From assembly GCF_000735585.1 (NCBI RefSeq), contig NZ_JNNO01000008.1:51034-115033 (forward strand): DNA of 64,000 nucleotides, in the 5' to 3' direction. Both the position numbers and the translations under genes were made by a program. Shown here one piece after another: positions 9,121 to 17,219 of this stretch. How positions within the stretch are numbered: the first letter of the stretch is position 1; the number at the start of each line of letters is the position of its first letter. Source of the stretch: Devosia sp. LC5 (GTDB lineage: Bacteria > Pseudomonadota > Alphaproteobacteria > Rhizobiales > Devosiaceae). Under the pieces are notes generated by a model, which ran no database searches, had not been told where the DNA came from, and was given only the letters and a program-made list of their open reading frames with translations.

Positions 9121-10176
9121 ATGCGCACCATCAAGGGTCCCGCAGTCTTCCTGGCGCAATTCGCCGGAGACAAGCCACCATTCAATTCCTTCGATGCCAT
9201 TTGCGGCTGGGCCGCCAATTACGGCTACAAGGGCGTGCAGATCCCCACCTGGGTCACCAGCCTGATCGATCTGGAAAAGGCCGCCACCTCCAAGACTTAC
9301 GCCGATGAGCTGACTGGCACCGCCGCCAAGCATGGCCTCGCCATCACCGAGCTATCGACCCACCTCCAGGGCCAGCTCATTGCCGCCCATCCGGTTTATG
9401 ACACCATGCTCGATGGGTTCGCGCCGGCATCGGTGCACAACAATCCCAAGGCCCGCCAGGAATGGGCGGTGCAGCAGCTGTATTGGGCCGCCAAGGCCTC
9501 CAAGAACCTCGGCCTCACCGAGCACGCCACCTTCTCGGGCGCGCTCGCCTGGCCGTTCCTCTACCCATTCCCCCAGCGCCCCGCCGGCCTGGTCGAAGAA
9601 GCCTTCGATGAATTGGCCCGCCGGTGGACCCCCATCCTCAACGCCTTTGACGAAGCTGGCGTCGATGTCGGCTACGAACTGCACCCGGGCGAAGACCTGT
9701 TCGACGGCGTCACCTTCGAGATGTTCCTCGACCGCGTCAAAAACCACCCGCGCGCCAACATCCTCTACGATCCCAGCCACATGGTGCTGCAGCAGCTCGA
9801 TTATCTCGATTTCATCGATATTTATCACGAGCGCATCAAGCTGTTCCACGTCAAGGACGCCGAGTTCAACCCGACCGGCCGCCAGGGCGTCTATTCGGGC
9901 TATCAGAGCTGGATCAACCGGGCAGGGCGCTTCCGCTCGCTGGGCGATGGCCAGGTCGATTTCGCCTCGATCTTCTCCAAGATGGCGCAATATGACTTTG
10001 CCGGCTGGGCCGTGCTCGAATGGGAATGCGCCATCAAGCACCCCGAAGATGGTGCGCGTGAAGGCGCCGAGTTCATCAAGAACCATATCATCCACGTCAC
10101 CGAACACGCCTTCGACGATTTCGCATCCGCCGGCACGGACCTGGCGGCCAACCGGAAGATTTTGGGTCTGAGCTGA
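9121..10176 (+). CDS. Sugar phosphate isomerase/epimerase family protein, long form
   Basis: 351 residues from ATG 9121, preceded by GAGGAGAGAG at 9106-9115; longer readings to the left have no ribosome site. Barrel motifs: GYKGVQIPTWV, DVGYELHPGE, ILYDPSHMV, IKLFHVKDAEF and AVLEWECAIKHP, giving the Glu/Asp/His/Glu metal site of the xylose-isomerase-like fold. About 100 residues longer than the 252-residue paralogue at 7067, with extra loops, so it probably acts on a different or larger substrate. Similar proteins are common in rhizobial sugar loci next to Gfo/Idh/MocA enzymes. Confidence 0.88.
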   Translation: MRTIKGPAVFLAQFAGDKPPFNSFDAICGWAANYGYKGVQIPTWVTSLIDLEKAATSKTYADELTGTAAKHGLAITELSTHLQGQLIAAHPVYDTMLDGFAPASVHNNPKARQEWAVQQLYWAAKASKNLGLTEHATFSGALAWPFLYPFPQRPAGLVEEAFDELARRWTPILNAFDEAGVDVGYELHPGEDLFDGVTFEMFLDRVKNHPRANILYDPSHMVLQQLDYLDFIDIYHERIKLFHVKDAEFNPTGRQGVYSGYQSWINRAGRFRSLGDGQVDFASIFSKMAQYDFAGWAVLEWECAIKHPEDGAREGAEFIKNHIIHVTEHAFDDFASAGTDLAANRKILGLS

Positions 10177-10192
10177 CCCAATCGCCCCCACG

Positions 10193-10273
10193 GTGTCATT
10201 CCCGCGAAGGCGGGAACCTCCGTTTGCGGACACAGTGACAACAACAGAGATTCCCGCCTTCGCGGGAATGACC
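10193..10273. repeat. Inverted pair of the dispersed ATTCCCGCGAAGGCGGGAA element
   Basis: GTCATTCCCGCGAAGGCGGG at 10195-10214 recurs in inverted form near 10251-10272, separated by about 36 bp, so the whole unit can form a large cruciform. Each arm is itself a small hairpin. A further copy lies at 37484-37515. It is an intergenic repeat type seen in many proteobacteria. Confidence 0.8.
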
Positions 10274-10314
10274 TTGTGGTAGACGTCGGACGACGTTGAA
10301 TTGAGGAGGCATCA

Positions 10315-11466
10315 ATGGCTGAAAACGGCGCAAAGCGCATTCGCCTGGGCATGGTTGGCGGCGGCACGGGAGCCTTTATCGGCTATGTGCACCGCGTGGC
10401 CGCCCGCATCGATGGGGATTACGATCTGGTGGCCGGCGCCTTGTCGTCGCGCCCCGAAGTGGCCAGGGAATCGGGCCGCAATTTGGGCTTGGCCGAAGAC
10501 CGCATCTATACCAGCTACGAAGAAATGGCCCGCGCCGAAGCCGCACGCCCCGATGGCATCGAGGCTGTGGCCATCGTCACGCCCAACCACATGCATTACG
10601 GCCCTGCCAAGGCCTTCCTCGAGGCCGGCATCCATGTCATCTGCGACAAGCCGATCACCTCGACCATCGAAGACGCCCGCAAGCTGGCCGAGATCAAGCC
10701 AAAGAATGGCGCCAAATTCCTGCTGACGCACAATTACACCGGCTATCCGCTGATCCGGCAGGCCCGCGAAATGGTTGAGTCGGGCGCTCTGGGCAAGATT
10801 CGCGTCATCCAGGCCGAATACCCGCAGGATTGGCTCGCCGAAGCCACCGATGACGACAACAAGCAGGCCGCCTGGCGCACCGATCCGGCCCGATCCGGCG
10901 CCGGCGGTGCCATCGGCGATATCGGCACCCATGCCTATAATCTGCTGCGCTTCGTCACCGGCCTCAAGACCGATTCCGTCTCGGCTGATCTGACCAGCTT
11001 CGTCCCCGGCCGCAAGCTCGACGACAATGTCCACATTATGCTGCGCTTCGAAGGCGGGGCCAAGGGCATGCTCTGGGCCAGTCAGGTGGCGGTCGGCTGC
11101 GAAAACGGCCTCCAGCTGCGCATCTATGGCGAGAAGGGTGGCCTGGAATGGCGCCAGGACAATCCCAATTACATGTGGTTCACCGAATTCGGCAAACCCA
11201 AGCAATTGCTGACCCGCGGCGGCGCCATTTCCGGCAATGCCGCTTCCACCATGAATGTGCGCATCCCCTCCGGCCATCCCGAAGGGTATCTGGAAGCCTT
11301 CGCCACGCTCTATAGCCAGTTCGCCGCCGTCATCCGCGGCGAAGGCGCAGCCTATGAAGGCCTGCTACCGACCCTCGCTGATGGCGTCGAAGGCATGCAG
11401 TTCATCATGGCGTCGGTGGCCTCGAGCCAGGCCGACGGCAAATGGACCAAGTTGAGCGCAGTCTAG
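10315..11466 (+). CDS. Gfo/Idh/MocA family NAD(P)-dependent oxidoreductase (second of two)
   Basis: 383 residues. Rossmann start [18 protein letters not shown]; the usual EKP is DKP ([11 protein letters not shown]) with the lysine kept; then [27 protein letters not shown] and [15 protein letters not shown] of the substrate domain. The QDW segment and the DIGTH motif resemble the subgroup that oxidises C3 of glucosides or anhydrosugars, but this cannot be settled by eye. It closes the carbohydrate locus; start ATG has GAGGAGG-type sequence just upstream. Confidence 0.91.
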   Translation: MAENGAKRIRLGMVGGGTGAFIGYVHRVAARIDGDYDLVAGALSSRPEVARESGRNLGLAEDRIYTSYEEMARAEAARPDGIEAVAIVTPNHMHYGPAKAFLEAGIHVICDKPITSTIEDARKLAEIKPKNGAKFLLTHNYTGYPLIRQAREMVESGALGKIRVIQAEYPQDWLAEATDDDNKQAAWRTDPARSGAGGAIGDIGTHAYNLLRFVTGLKTDSVSADLTSFVPGRKLDDNVHIMLRFEGGAKGMLWASQVAVGCENGLQLRIYGEKGGLEWRQDNPNYMWFTEFGKPKQLLTRGGAISGNAASTMNVRIPSGHPEGYLEAFATLYSQFAAVIRGEGAAYEGLLPTLADGVEGMQFIMASVASSQADGKWTKLSAV

Positions 11467-11471
11467 CCCCA

Positions 11472-11527
11472 CTTCACCTCTCCCTTGGGGGAGAGGTCGG
11501 CCCGTTTGGGCCGGGTGAGGGGGCCTT
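11472..11527. repeat. Dispersed TTCACCTCTCCC repeat, copy 1
   Basis: Contains TTCACCTCTCCCTTGGGGGA followed by GAGGTCGGCCCG, GGGCCGGGTGAGG and GGGGCCTT. It forms two nested hairpins. Near-identical copies lie at 21837-21895 and 46860-46911, always just after a stop codon, and relatives at 23460-23585 and 54020-54172. Confidence 0.85.
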
Positions 11528-11548
11528 CCTTATGAGGCCCCGAAAAAG

Positions 11549-12421
11549 TTATTGAAGGCGCTGGACCTCAAATCCAGCGTCTTCAAGCAGCGCCTGCACC
11601 CCACGATCCCCGATCATGTGCCCGGCGCCGACCACCACCAGCGCGTTCTTATTCTCGGCCAGCACGCCTTTCAGCGTCTCCGCCCAGCGCTCATTGCGGT
11701 CATAGATCAAACGATCCATCACCACCGCTTCGTCGGCCCCCAGATCTTCCATGAAATAGGCCGCCAGGCTTTCCGGCGTGCCGCCTGTCCAGGCCGAGAT
11801 CATCTTGCTGAGCATCTTGCTCATGCCGCCCACCTCGGCCAGCGTCGCCGCCAGCATCTCGGTCTGCTCCTCCTCCGAACCATCGGCCAGCAGGGCAAGC
11901 TGTTCCTCCCCAGTCTCGAAATAGGCCTGCCGCTCCGCCGGCACTTCCCGCTGCAACACGATATCCACCCCGCTATTGGGGTCGAGTCCCGCCCGCTGCG
12001 CAACAGCGGCCGTCAGGGTAATCGAAGCTAGCCAGGGCTTGAGCGTATTGAGCAACGGCATGGGCACGGCGTATTCCGCCGAAACCTCGCGCAACAGGTC
12101 CGTCGTTTCCGGCGGGAGCGCTTGTGCTAAAAACTTGCCATCGTCCCGCAAGCCCAGCTCAAAACTCTTGGCCCCCAGCACCGCTTGCGCCGCCGGGCCC
12201 ACATCGGTTTCGAAATAGACCACATCGGCATTTTCCAGTGTTTCGGAGAACAAATCCGTCCGCCATTCCAGATCGGGCGGCAGCAGGTGAAACGAACCGA
12301 ATAACCAGATGGAGCTGTCTTCGTCGCTGATCGACCACAGGGCCGGCGCCGCCTGCACAGGCGCAGCCAGCATGACAAGGAGGGCAGGGAGGGCAGGGAG
12401 GGCAAAAAGCGATCTGGTCAT
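11549..12421 (-). CDS. TraB/GumN family protein, exported
   Basis: 290 residues. A signal peptide (about residues 1-24, ending PVQA) precedes the TraB/GumN domain: IWLFGSFHLLPPD near the start, VVYFETDV, and the C-terminal ALVVVGAGHMIGDRGVQALL. The two GxxH motifs and the ExD-type acidic residues are the putative metal-binding residues of this family, which contains Tiki-like metalloproteases; the bacterial role is unknown. It likely acts in the periplasm. It has its own start with no close upstream partner, 50 bp from the exporter gene. Confidence 0.88.
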   Translation of the reverse strand: MTRSLFALPALPALLVMLAAPVQAAPALWSISDEDSSIWLFGSFHLLPPDLEWRTDLFSETLENADVVYFETDVGPAAQAVLGAKSFELGLRDDGKFLAQALPPETTDLLREVSAEYAVPMPLLNTLKPWLASITLTAAVAQRAGLDPNSGVDIVLQREVPAERQAYFETGEEQLALLADGSEEEQTEMLAATLAEVGGMSKMLSKMISAWTGGTPESLAAYFMEDLGADEAVVMDRLIYDRNERWAETLKGVLAENKNALVVVGAGHMIGDRGVQALLEDAGFEVQRLQ

Positions 12422-12471
12422 GCAAATGTTCCTTTGGTCTTACCCTGCCAGAACATTGTCCGCCCGAAAAG

Positions 12472-13191
12472 TCACAGCCAGGCGGCGACACTGCCCCACA
12501 CCAGCGAAGCGCCCGACAGCAGCAGGAAGCTCAGGATAATCCGGCGGAAAGCGATCGCCTTGAGCCGCCGGAATAGTAACACCCCCAAAATCGCGGGCAC
12601 CAGCAGCGCCGGCGTGATCCAGGCAAACATGGTCAGCGCCTGTGCCGTGATCGAGCCCGAAAAGGCATAGGCGGTGAGCGTTGACACATGCATGGCGATG
12701 TTAAATGCCTGCAACACGCCCCGCTGCGTATCCTTGTCCCAGCCCCGCAGCGTCGTCCACAGCGTCGGCACCGGCCCCGACATGCCGCCAATCCCGCCTA
12801 GTACGCCGCCAACCAGCCCTGAAACCGCATCCGCAAGACGCCCGCCACGCTGCCATCGATAATCAGCCGGCAACAGAAGCAGCAGCGGACAATAGATCAG
12901 CAGGAATACGCCAAGCCCGAACTTGAACGCTGTCGGATCTAGCCATTGCAGCAGCACCACGCCTACCGGCACGCCGATCAGCCCGCCCACCAGCAATGGC
13001 CATAGCCGCCTGTGGTCAAATCCGCGCCACACCCAGGGCAGGGTGGTCAATTGCCCGGCCAGCGCACCAAACACCGACATCGGTGCCGCCAATTGCGGCT
13101 CCACCGCCCAGGCCCAGAACGACAGCGCCACCAGCGAAAAGGCAAAGCCCGACACGCCCTGCGCAAAGCCGGCCGCGGCCGCGCCGCACAA
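12472..13191 (-). CDS. TauE/SafE family sulfite/sulfonate exporter-like membrane protein
   Basis: About 239 residues, nearly all hydrophobic, with 7-8 helices. The two family repeats are visible: GFAQGVSGFAFSLVALSFW near the N-terminus and GLVGGVLGGIGGMSGPVPTL in the second half. The start is uncertain: TTG at 13191 gives the shown length, but an in-frame CTG about 24 bases upstream has GGAG at good distance and would add LETGLLII, which completes the first helix. The family exports sulfite, sulfoacetate or related anions; the substrate here is unknown. Confidence 0.85.
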   Translation of the reverse strand: MCGAAAAGFAQGVSGFAFSLVALSFWAWAVEPQLAAPMSVFGALAGQLTTLPWVWRGFDHRRLWPLLVGGLIGVPVGVVLLQWLDPTAFKFGLGVFLLIYCPLLLLLPADYRWQRGGRLADAVSGLVGGVLGGIGGMSGPVPTLWTTLRGWDKDTQRGVLQAFNIAMHVSTLTAYAFSGSITAQALTMFAWITPALLVPAILGVLLFRRLKAIAFRRIILSFLLLSGASLVWGSVAAWL

Positions 13192-13286
13192 TATGATCAG
13201 CAGGCCGGTTTCCAGGTCACCATCTCCAAAAACAAAAGCGCCACAATGGCTTGCGGCGCTCTATGGATTCAAAATGTCATAACCGG

Positions 13287-13592
13287 TCAATGCGTCCAGG
13301 GCGTCTTGCGGTCGGAGCGGAAATTGTCCGGGTAGCTCACGCGCTTGGGCGTGGCGTCATGCGCGGGCTGCACCGTATAGGCAATGCCATTCTTCTGCGC
13401 ATAGGCTTCCGCCAGTTCCAGACTATCGAAGCTGAGCTTGATCTGCTGGCGGGTGTCGGTGGACGTCGTATAGCCCATCAGCGGGTCGATCTCGCGCTGA
13501 GCCGCCGGCTCATGCACCAAAACCCATTGCCGGGACTTGCCTTTTCCCGACTGCATGGCGTTGCGGGCAGGGCGATAGATGCGGGCGGTCAT
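13287..13592 (-). CDS. NDUFS4-like ETC complex I subunit
   Basis: 101 residues. MTARIYRPARNAMQSGKGKS, then WVLVHEP, DPLMGYTTSTD and the C-terminal PKRVSYPDNFRSDRKTPWTH match the alphaproteobacterial homologue of the mitochondrial 18-kDa complex I subunit NDUFS4 (pfam ETC_C1_NDUFA4). It is an accessory subunit on the peripheral arm of NADH dehydrogenase. The main nuo operon is not in this window. It stands alone beside tRNA-Pro. Confidence 0.92.
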   Translation of the reverse strand: MTARIYRPARNAMQSGKGKSRQWVLVHEPAAQREIDPLMGYTTSTDTRQQIKLSFDSLELAEAYAQKNGIAYTVQPAHDATPKRVSYPDNFRSDRKTPWTH

Positions 13593-13669
13593 GCAAAGTC
13601 CTCAACACGATGCGCATAACAAGGCCCAAAGGCCTTGCGATAATAACCTCGCCGGAACGGCTGATGTGA

Positions 13670-13746
13670 TGGTCGGAGTACAAAGATTCGAACTTTGGAC
13701 CCCCGGTTCCCAAAACCGGTGCTCTACCAGGCTGAGCTACACTCCG
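13670..13746 (-). tRNA. tRNA-Pro (anticodon TGG)
   Basis: Minus-strand cloverleaf: acceptor CGGAGTG pairs with TACTCCG, anticodon loop TTTGGGA, T-arm TTCGAAT, and CCA encoded at 13672-13670. The length is 77 bases. Confidence 0.97.
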
Positions 13747-13848
13747 AGATCACCGCCTTCCGTTAGCCTGTTCGTTTCCAAAGGGCAAGCGTAACCAAGC
13801 CGATATCTCACCGTTGACGGATTGATTGTGGTTGTTCAAAAACCCCTT

Positions 13849-14595
13849 ATGCCCAATTTGACCGCACGCTGGCCGCTCGGCCTCACCCCGAAAAACTGGC
13901 CCAACTACGTCACGGTGCTGGTCGCTGTCCTTTTCGTGCTGATGTTTTTCGATGCCTATGTGTCGCAAAGCCTGATGGCCTGGCCCGATGTCTGGCGCGC
14001 GCCCTTTTATTTCGTGACCGATTTCGGATTGTCCGATTGGGTTCTGATCCCGTCGCTGATCGTCATGGTCCTGGCGCTGATCGGCCGTTTCGTGCTGCCC
14101 GCCGGCTATTACCGCCGCGCCAGCTGGGAATTGACCATGCTGGCCGGCTTCATTTTCGTCGGCGTCGGTGCCCCGGGCCTGCTGGTAAACGGGCTCAAGC
14201 GGCTGTTTGGTCGCGGCCGGCCGGCCGAATTTCTCGAACACGGCGCCTTTGCCTTCCAGCGCATTCTCAATGATTCGACGTTCCAGAGCTTCCCGTCGGG
14301 CCATGCCACCACGGCCATGGCAACGGCTCTCGTCGTTGGCTTTCTCGTCCCCAAATTTTTCCGGCTCTTCCTGCTCATCGCGGTGATGACGGGCTTTTCG
14401 CGCATCGTCATCGGCATGCATTATCCCACTGACGTGGTCGCCGGTTTCGCCCTGGGCTGCATCGGAGCCTATGCGGTGCGCAATGTCTTCGCCGCCCGGC
14501 GCTGGCTCTTCGCCAGATTGCCGGACGGCACGATCCGCTTCCGTGGCGTGCCGAACTTGCGCCGGCTGTGGCGGCTGGTTACTCAGCGCGCCTGA
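13849..14595 (+). CDS. PAP2 superfamily membrane phosphatase
   Basis: 248 residues from ATG 13849; a TTG at 13822 would add nine residues. Six hydrophobic helices. The three phosphatase motifs are intact: KRLFGRGRP, SFPSGHATT and SRIVIGMHYPTDVVAG with catalytic histidines. Such enzymes remove phosphate from undecaprenyl pyrophosphate, lipid A or phosphatidic acid on the periplasmic face. Its last codons overlap the 3' end of the convergent metC gene by 13 bp, with no terminator between. Confidence 0.9.
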   Translation: MPNLTARWPLGLTPKNWPNYVTVLVAVLFVLMFFDAYVSQSLMAWPDVWRAPFYFVTDFGLSDWVLIPSLIVMVLALIGRFVLPAGYYRRASWELTMLAGFIFVGVGAPGLLVNGLKRLFGRGRPAEFLEHGAFAFQRILNDSTFQSFPSGHATTAMATALVVGFLVPKFFRLFLLIAVMTGFSRIVIGMHYPTDVVAGFALGCIGAYAVRNVFAARRWLFARLPDGTIRFRGVPNLRRLWRLVTQRA

Positions 14596-15770
14596 GCGTA
14601 GCGAGCGATAGCGGCCGCCAGATCGGCCTTTAGGTCGTCCACGCCTTCCAGCCCAATATGCAGGCGGAACAGGTTTCCCTGCTCCGTCCACGGCTTGGCC
14701 GTGCGATTCTTGCCCAGCTTCACCGGCAGGCACAGGCTTTCATAGCCGCCCCATGAATAGCCCATGGTGAACAGCTCCAGTCCATCGACAAATGCCGCGA
14801 CCGAAGCCCGCGGCGCCGGCTGCAGCAGCACGCCAAACAGGCTGCCCGAGCCGGTAAAGTCGCGCTTGAACAGCGCATGGTCGGGGTGGCTGGGCAGGGC
14901 AGGGTGCAGCACCGAAACGACCTCCGGCTGCTCTTCCAGCCAGCGCGCAATCGCCAGTGCCCGCTCCTGATGCTCCTTCATCCGAATGGCCAGGGTCTTG
15001 AGCCCGCGCGCCACGAGGAACGCCTCGTCGCCCGAAGTGAAGAACCCCAGCAGCGCCCGCGTGTTCTCCACATCCTTCCACGCTTCCTCGGTGGTCGAGA
15101 TCGTGCCGGCAAAGGCATCGGAATGCCCGATGAACATCTTGGTGCCCGAGTGCACCACCAGGTCCGCACCCAGCGCCAGCGGCTTGTGATAGAGCGGGCT
15201 GGCCCAGCTATTGTCCACGATTAGCCGTGCGCCGCCCGCTCTGGCAACCCGCGCCAGCGCCGGAATGTCCTGGATTTCGAACGTCAGCGAGCCCGGGCTT
15301 TCAGCCAGGATGGCCCTGGTATTGGGCTGCATCAATCCCGCCAGGCCTTCGCCGATCCGCGGATCGTAATAGCGTGACGTCACGCCCATCCGGGCGAGGA
15401 ATCCGTCCGCGAATTTGCGCCCCGGCTCATAGGCGCTGTCGCAGATCAGCACATCGTCACCCGCCTTGACGCAGCTCAGCAACGCAATTGTGATCGCAGC
15501 GAGCCCCGACGGCACGAGCTTGGTCCGATATGCGCCCTCGAGCGCGGTCACCACCGCCTCGACGCTCTCTGTTGTCGGGTTGCCGGCCCGGCCGTAGAGA
15601 AAGCGCTGCTCCTGCGCGTCCAGATCATCCAATGTTTTGAACAGGATGGTCGAGCCGCGATAGACGGGCGTGTTGACGAACCCGAATTGATCCTCCGGCA
15701 GCCGTCCGTGATGGGTCAGTATTGTTTCAACCGAAGGCGGTGCGGCATTGCCGCTTTTGTTCTCACTCAT
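14583..15770 (-). CDS. metC: Cystathionine beta-lyase / trans-sulfuration PLP enzyme
   Basis: 395 residues from ATG 15770; the frame extends further upstream without a ribosome site. Cys/Met-metabolism PLP fold: FLYGRAGNPTTESVE, SGLAAITIALLS, DNSWASPLYHKP, and the PLP lysine in VHSGTKMFIGHSDAFAG; MGYSWGGYESL near the end is typical of cystathionine beta-lyases. It splits cystathionine to homocysteine in methionine synthesis and may degrade cysteine. It is divergent from aapJ. The usual HSxTKY core reads HSGTKM here. Confidence 0.9.
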   Translation of the reverse strand: MSENKSGNAAPPSVETILTHHGRLPEDQFGFVNTPVYRGSTILFKTLDDLDAQEQRFLYGRAGNPTTESVEAVVTALEGAYRTKLVPSGLAAITIALLSCVKAGDDVLICDSAYEPGRKFADGFLARMGVTSRYYDPRIGEGLAGLMQPNTRAILAESPGSLTFEIQDIPALARVARAGGARLIVDNSWASPLYHKPLALGADLVVHSGTKMFIGHSDAFAGTISTTEEAWKDVENTRALLGFFTSGDEAFLVARGLKTLAIRMKEHQERALAIARWLEEQPEVVSVLHPALPSHPDHALFKRDFTGSGSLFGVLLQPAPRASVAAFVDGLELFTMGYSWGGYESLCLPVKLGKNRTAKPWTEQGNLFRLHIGLEGVDDLKADLAAAIARYAQAR

Positions 15771-15995
15771 ACTAGGCTCGGTGCTTAAATTCACATCAAA
15801 TCGGGATAAGTGTCTAATAAAGCGACAGGCATGCTGTCTCAACAGGTCAACGGCCCTTGACGCAACGGTCAATAGACGCTTGCATGCTTACCAGCATCAT
15901 AACCGTCATTGAAAGGGCGGCGGTGCCACCGAAGCCACGACGCTTGCGTCAAAAGAGCTTTCGGGACACAGGTCAGGAAACCAAAGGCAAAATCA

Positions 15996-17015
15996 ATGCA
16001 AAAAACGCTCGTAACGTTCGCACTTGCGGCCTCCTTAGGCCTCATTGGTGCGTCTGCTGCGCACGCTGATACGCTCAGCGATGTTAAGGCTAAAGGCTAT
16101 ATCCAGTGCGGCGTGACCGGCGGTGTCGCCGGCTTCTCCGCCCCTGATGCCAACAATGTGTGGGCCGGCCTTGAGGTCGACTTCTGCCGCGCAGTTGCCG
16201 CCGCCATCTTCAATAACGCCGATTCGGTTCGCTATACGCCTTTGACCTCCCAGGAGCGTTTCGCCGCGCTGTCTGCGGGCGAAATCGACATTCTGTCGCG
16301 CACCACCACCTGGACCATGAGCCGCGATACGGATCTGGGCATCAGCTTCCTCGGCACCATGTACTATGATGGCCAGGGCTTCATGGTCCGCAAGGCCGAC
16401 GGCATCGAATCGGCGCTCGATCTGTCTGGCGCCGCCATCTGCATCGAGTCCGGCACCACGACCGAGCTCAACGCCGCCGACTACTTCGCTGCCAACAATC
16501 TTGAATTCAACACCGTCGTGTTTGTTGATCAGGATGAAGTCGTGAAGGCTTATGAAGACGGCCGTTGCGACGTCTACACCACTGACTCGTCGGCTCTGGC
16601 CGCAGAACGCTCCAAGTTCGCCGTGCCGGATGATCATATCATCCTGCCCGAAATCATCTCCAAGGAGCCCCTGGGCCCCGTGGTTCGCCAGGGCGACGAT
16701 CTGTGGTTCAAGATCAACCGTTGGGCTTACTATGCTCTGCTTGAAGCTGAAGAACTGGGCGTAACCTCGGCCAATGTCGATGAAATGCTCGGCTCGGATA
16801 ACCCGGCCATCAAGCGCCTGCTCGGCGTTGAAGGCGACTTTGGCGCCCCCATCGGGCTGACCAAGGACTGGGCTTACCAGATCATCAAGCTGGTTGGTAA
16901 CTACGGCGAGGCATTCGAGCGCAATGTCGGTCCCTCGACCGATATCGGGCTGGAACGCGGTCTCAACGCGCTGTGGACCGATGGCGGTCTGCAATACGCG
17001 CCCCCGATCCGCTAA
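15996..17015 (+). CDS. aapJ: General L-amino acid ABC transporter, periplasmic binding protein AapJ
   Basis: 339 residues from ATG 15996 with signal peptide MQKTLVTFALAASLGLIGAS. The mature protein has GYIQCGVTGGVAGFS, GLEVDFCRAVAAAIF, WTMSRDTDLGISF and KRLLGVEGDFGAPIGL, all conserved in rhizobial AapJ. It binds a broad range of L-amino acids and delivers them to AapQM. First gene of aapJQMP; a TTGACG at 15857-15862 could be a -35 box. A hairpin after the gene separates it from aapQ. Confidence 0.96.
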   Translation: MQKTLVTFALAASLGLIGASAAHADTLSDVKAKGYIQCGVTGGVAGFSAPDANNVWAGLEVDFCRAVAAAIFNNADSVRYTPLTSQERFAALSAGEIDILSRTTTWTMSRDTDLGISFLGTMYYDGQGFMVRKADGIESALDLSGAAICIESGTTTELNAADYFAANNLEFNTVVFVDQDEVVKAYEDGRCDVYTTDSSALAAERSKFAVPDDHIILPEIISKEPLGPVVRQGDDLWFKINRWAYYALLEAEELGVTSANVDEMLGSDNPAIKRLLGVEGDFGAPIGLTKDWAYQIIKLVGNYGEAFERNVGPSTDIGLERGLNALWTDGGLQYAPPIR

Positions 17016-17029
17016 TCGCAATCGCAAGC

Positions 17030-17064
17030 CCGGCGCTCCCGAAAGGAGCGCCGGTTTTGGTTTT
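17030..17064 (+). terminator. Attenuating hairpin between aapJ and aapQ
   Basis: CCGGCGCTCC at 17030-17039 pairs with GGAGCGCCGG at 17045-17054 and is followed by TTTTGGTTTT. It is a good intrinsic terminator shape. Inside an operon it would allow binding protein to exceed permease, as in many ABC operons. Confidence 0.7.
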
Positions 17065-17219
17065 GAACCGGCGACCTCGAACATCAAACATCACCAGCCC
17101 TGCTGGTGGCGGCGGGATTTGTTGATCCTGGCGAAGGCCAGGCTATGCCCACAAGTCATGCCCGATTGACGCTCTGTTCGTAGCGGCGCCTCGGTTCACA
17201 GCAAAGGAATGCATGCCCA

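Noticed and set aside
12376..12405. Tandem GGGCAGGGA units as a microsatellite or CRISPR-like repeat
   Set aside because: They are coding: they give the Leu/Pro repeats in the signal peptide of the TraB/GumN gene, and there are no spacers.
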